From assembly GCA_034509425.1 (NCBI GenBank), contig JAVTVJ010000012.1, positions 7,475,001-7,539,000 of the forward strand: a stretch of 64,000 bases of DNA, in the 5' to 3' direction. Below, piece after piece: positions 62,801 through 64,000 of this stretch. The stretch's first letter is position 1. The number at the start of each line of letters is the position of its first letter. A program made the translations under genes and the position numbers. The notes beneath the pieces were generated by a model. It made no database searches. It was not told where the DNA came from and was given only the letters and a program-made list of their open reading frames with translations. This DNA comes from Eopsaltria australis (Eukaryota > Chordata > Aves > Passeriformes > Petroicidae).

Positions 62801-64000
62801 CTAGAAGTGACTTTGTAAGGGGGAGGAGGGTAGAAAATAACTCCCTGGTTCAGTCACAGCGAGGGGCAATTCCATTACCAGAGGAAGGTGGCCTGGCACA
62901 GGAAATATTCATATAGGAGATCCATCCTTTATTCCACACCAGAGTAAAAGGCACAGAAGATGAGGCAGGAACTCCATCAGTGAAGTAAAATTCATAAAAG
63001 GAAAGTAAGGTGAATCCAAAGGCAGCAGAATGAGTTAATGTAAGCCAAGAATGGCAAAAGGCAACAAGAAACCTTGAAACCCAATGCCAAAGCAGTGCTA
63101 TTTCATGCTGAAACTGAGCTATTGGACTGTATTTGAGTAGGAAAAATAATAACAAGGACTGTGTTTGTAGACGCTGAAGAATTAGCAAAGGCCTTGTTGA
63201 TAAAGCTAGTGATAAAACACAGGAACTTGGCTGTGCTGAATGGCAGGCTGGCAGCAGGCTCCAATCACAGAAATCCCACATATTAAAAATGACATAATTC
63301 TTGACATTTAATTCTCTTATTCTCTCCTCTTCTGTGTGAGAGAAAACAGAAATATTGAAGGGAAAAAAATAGGAAGCAGGCATCACAGTAATTTCCCAAA
63401 GAAGGTAGGAGCTTGTGTGGGCAAGATTGGAAGAGCCCTGGATCAAACTGTTTGAGATTTGTCTTGATTTTTGTGCACGGAGGGCCTTGTATTTTAGAAG
63501 TCAGAGCATGCACAGGCAGAGTTGAAAGTAACAAAAATGTGCAATGTGTAGAAATTTTGCCTGAGATCTGCCCAATTTTGGCAGTTACAAAAAAAAAGAA
63601 AAAAAAAATCACAAAATTGTTTGGCCATTTTGAAGTTGTTCCTATTATTTCTCTGCACTTTTCCTGTCAGTAAAATGGATATAGATCCAAATCTAACTTG
63701 AAGTTTGACTTGATGTGTTACTACGGTGCTCCTGTGTGCCTACAAATTACCAGTTATATTACTTTAAAACACAGACATTCTCAAACTTACAAATGGGTAT
63801 TTGTTGAGGCCAGGATTTCTGTTATGAACGAACCAGAGAGCTTAAAGACTGACAAATGACCATAAAGGATAAGAGGAAATCTAACAAGATAATAGCAGTT
63901 CTCTATAAAGCTTGGCAGTATTTAGTCTGTAGGTCAAAACAAATGGTGAGATTCCTTTAGATTTTCTACCAAAGCAGGAAAAGAGTGTGACTGTGATGAG
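62801..64000. other. Unique non-coding DNA to the window end
   Basis: Contains the longest frame in the window, on the minus strand at 62850-63446 (198 codons). It has no recognised domain or homologue, and shows no splice or CpG signal. Its hydrophobic, Ser- and Phe-rich composition is typical of the complement of purine-rich DNA, which this stretch is. An A-rich tract lies at 63588-63608. Confidence 0.55.

Noticed and set aside
62850..63446. 198-codon minus-strand open frame, the longest in the window
   Set aside because: No recognisable domain or splice signal. The opposite strand is purine-rich, which depletes stop codons on the complement and gives a Ser/Phe/Leu-rich product.
1..64000. 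Prokaryotic or viral genome content, CRISPR array, tRNA or rRNA genes
   Set aside because: No dense coding, no regularly spaced repeats and no tRNA- or rRNA-like sequence were found. The repeats are avian.

Overview
This window reads as gene-poor, AT-leaning nuclear DNA from a bird. The evidence is the repeat content: CR1 (chicken repeat 1) retrotransposon fragments that still show recognisable reverse-transcriptase reading frames, the CR1 3' tail near an ATTCTATG-type end, and two families of avian endogenous-retrovirus solo LTRs. The LTR types are common in Neoaves and would fit a songbird, but the order cannot be fixed from this sequence alone. There is no operon-like packing, no ribosome-binding-site pattern, and no open reading frame longer than about 200 codons. 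The open frames are scattered evenly over both strands, as expected by chance. I find no protein-coding gene I can defend, and no tRNA, rRNA or CRISPR array. The window is best described as intergenic desert or part of a very long intron.

Layout. 1-7.6 kb: unique AT-rich sequence with a fold-back repeat relic (2.05 kb), a GATA-type tetranucleotide microsatellite (3.33 kb) and an AT dinucleotide tract (5.57 kb). 7.6-8.6 kb: a plus-strand ERVL-like solo LTR. 8.6-18.7 kb: unique sequence with a half fold-back relic (15.4 kb) and an E-box/CpG-enriched patch (17.5 kb). 18.7-19.9 kb: a minus-strand CR1 reverse-transcriptase fragment followed by an ancient MIR/L3-like repeat. 24.7-26.3 kb: the densest mobile-element cluster, with a minus-strand ERVL-like LTR and a plus-strand CR1 3' end 39 bp beyond it. 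26.3-38.7 kb: mostly unique, with an old CR1/L3-type tail (28.2 kb) and a perfect RFX X-box (29.1 kb). 38.7-39.4 kb: a second type of avian LTR on the minus strand. 42.4-42.8 kb: a conserved-element-like block with a second perfect RFX X-box and a strong hairpin. 44.0 kb: a palindromic ancient repeat relic. 47.9-48.2 kb: a CpG cluster with CCAAT boxes, the best promoter or enhancer candidate in the window. 49.0 and 50.6 kb: two short CR1 tails. 55.4-55.9 kb: another copy of the second LTR type, with TATA and poly(A) signals still present. 58.5-58.9 kb: a weak candidate secreted-peptide reading frame. 60.6 kb: a CA microsatellite. 62.7 kb: an ancient MIR/L3-like repeat.

Nothing here looks like a new biological system. 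The observations worth a second look are regulatory: the two perfect RFX X-boxes, the CpG/CCAAT cluster at 48.1 kb, several homeodomain-motif-rich stretches that may be conserved non-coding elements, and the LTRs as potential promoters or polyadenylation sites. All repeat names come from recognising family sequence by eye and were not checked against a database.
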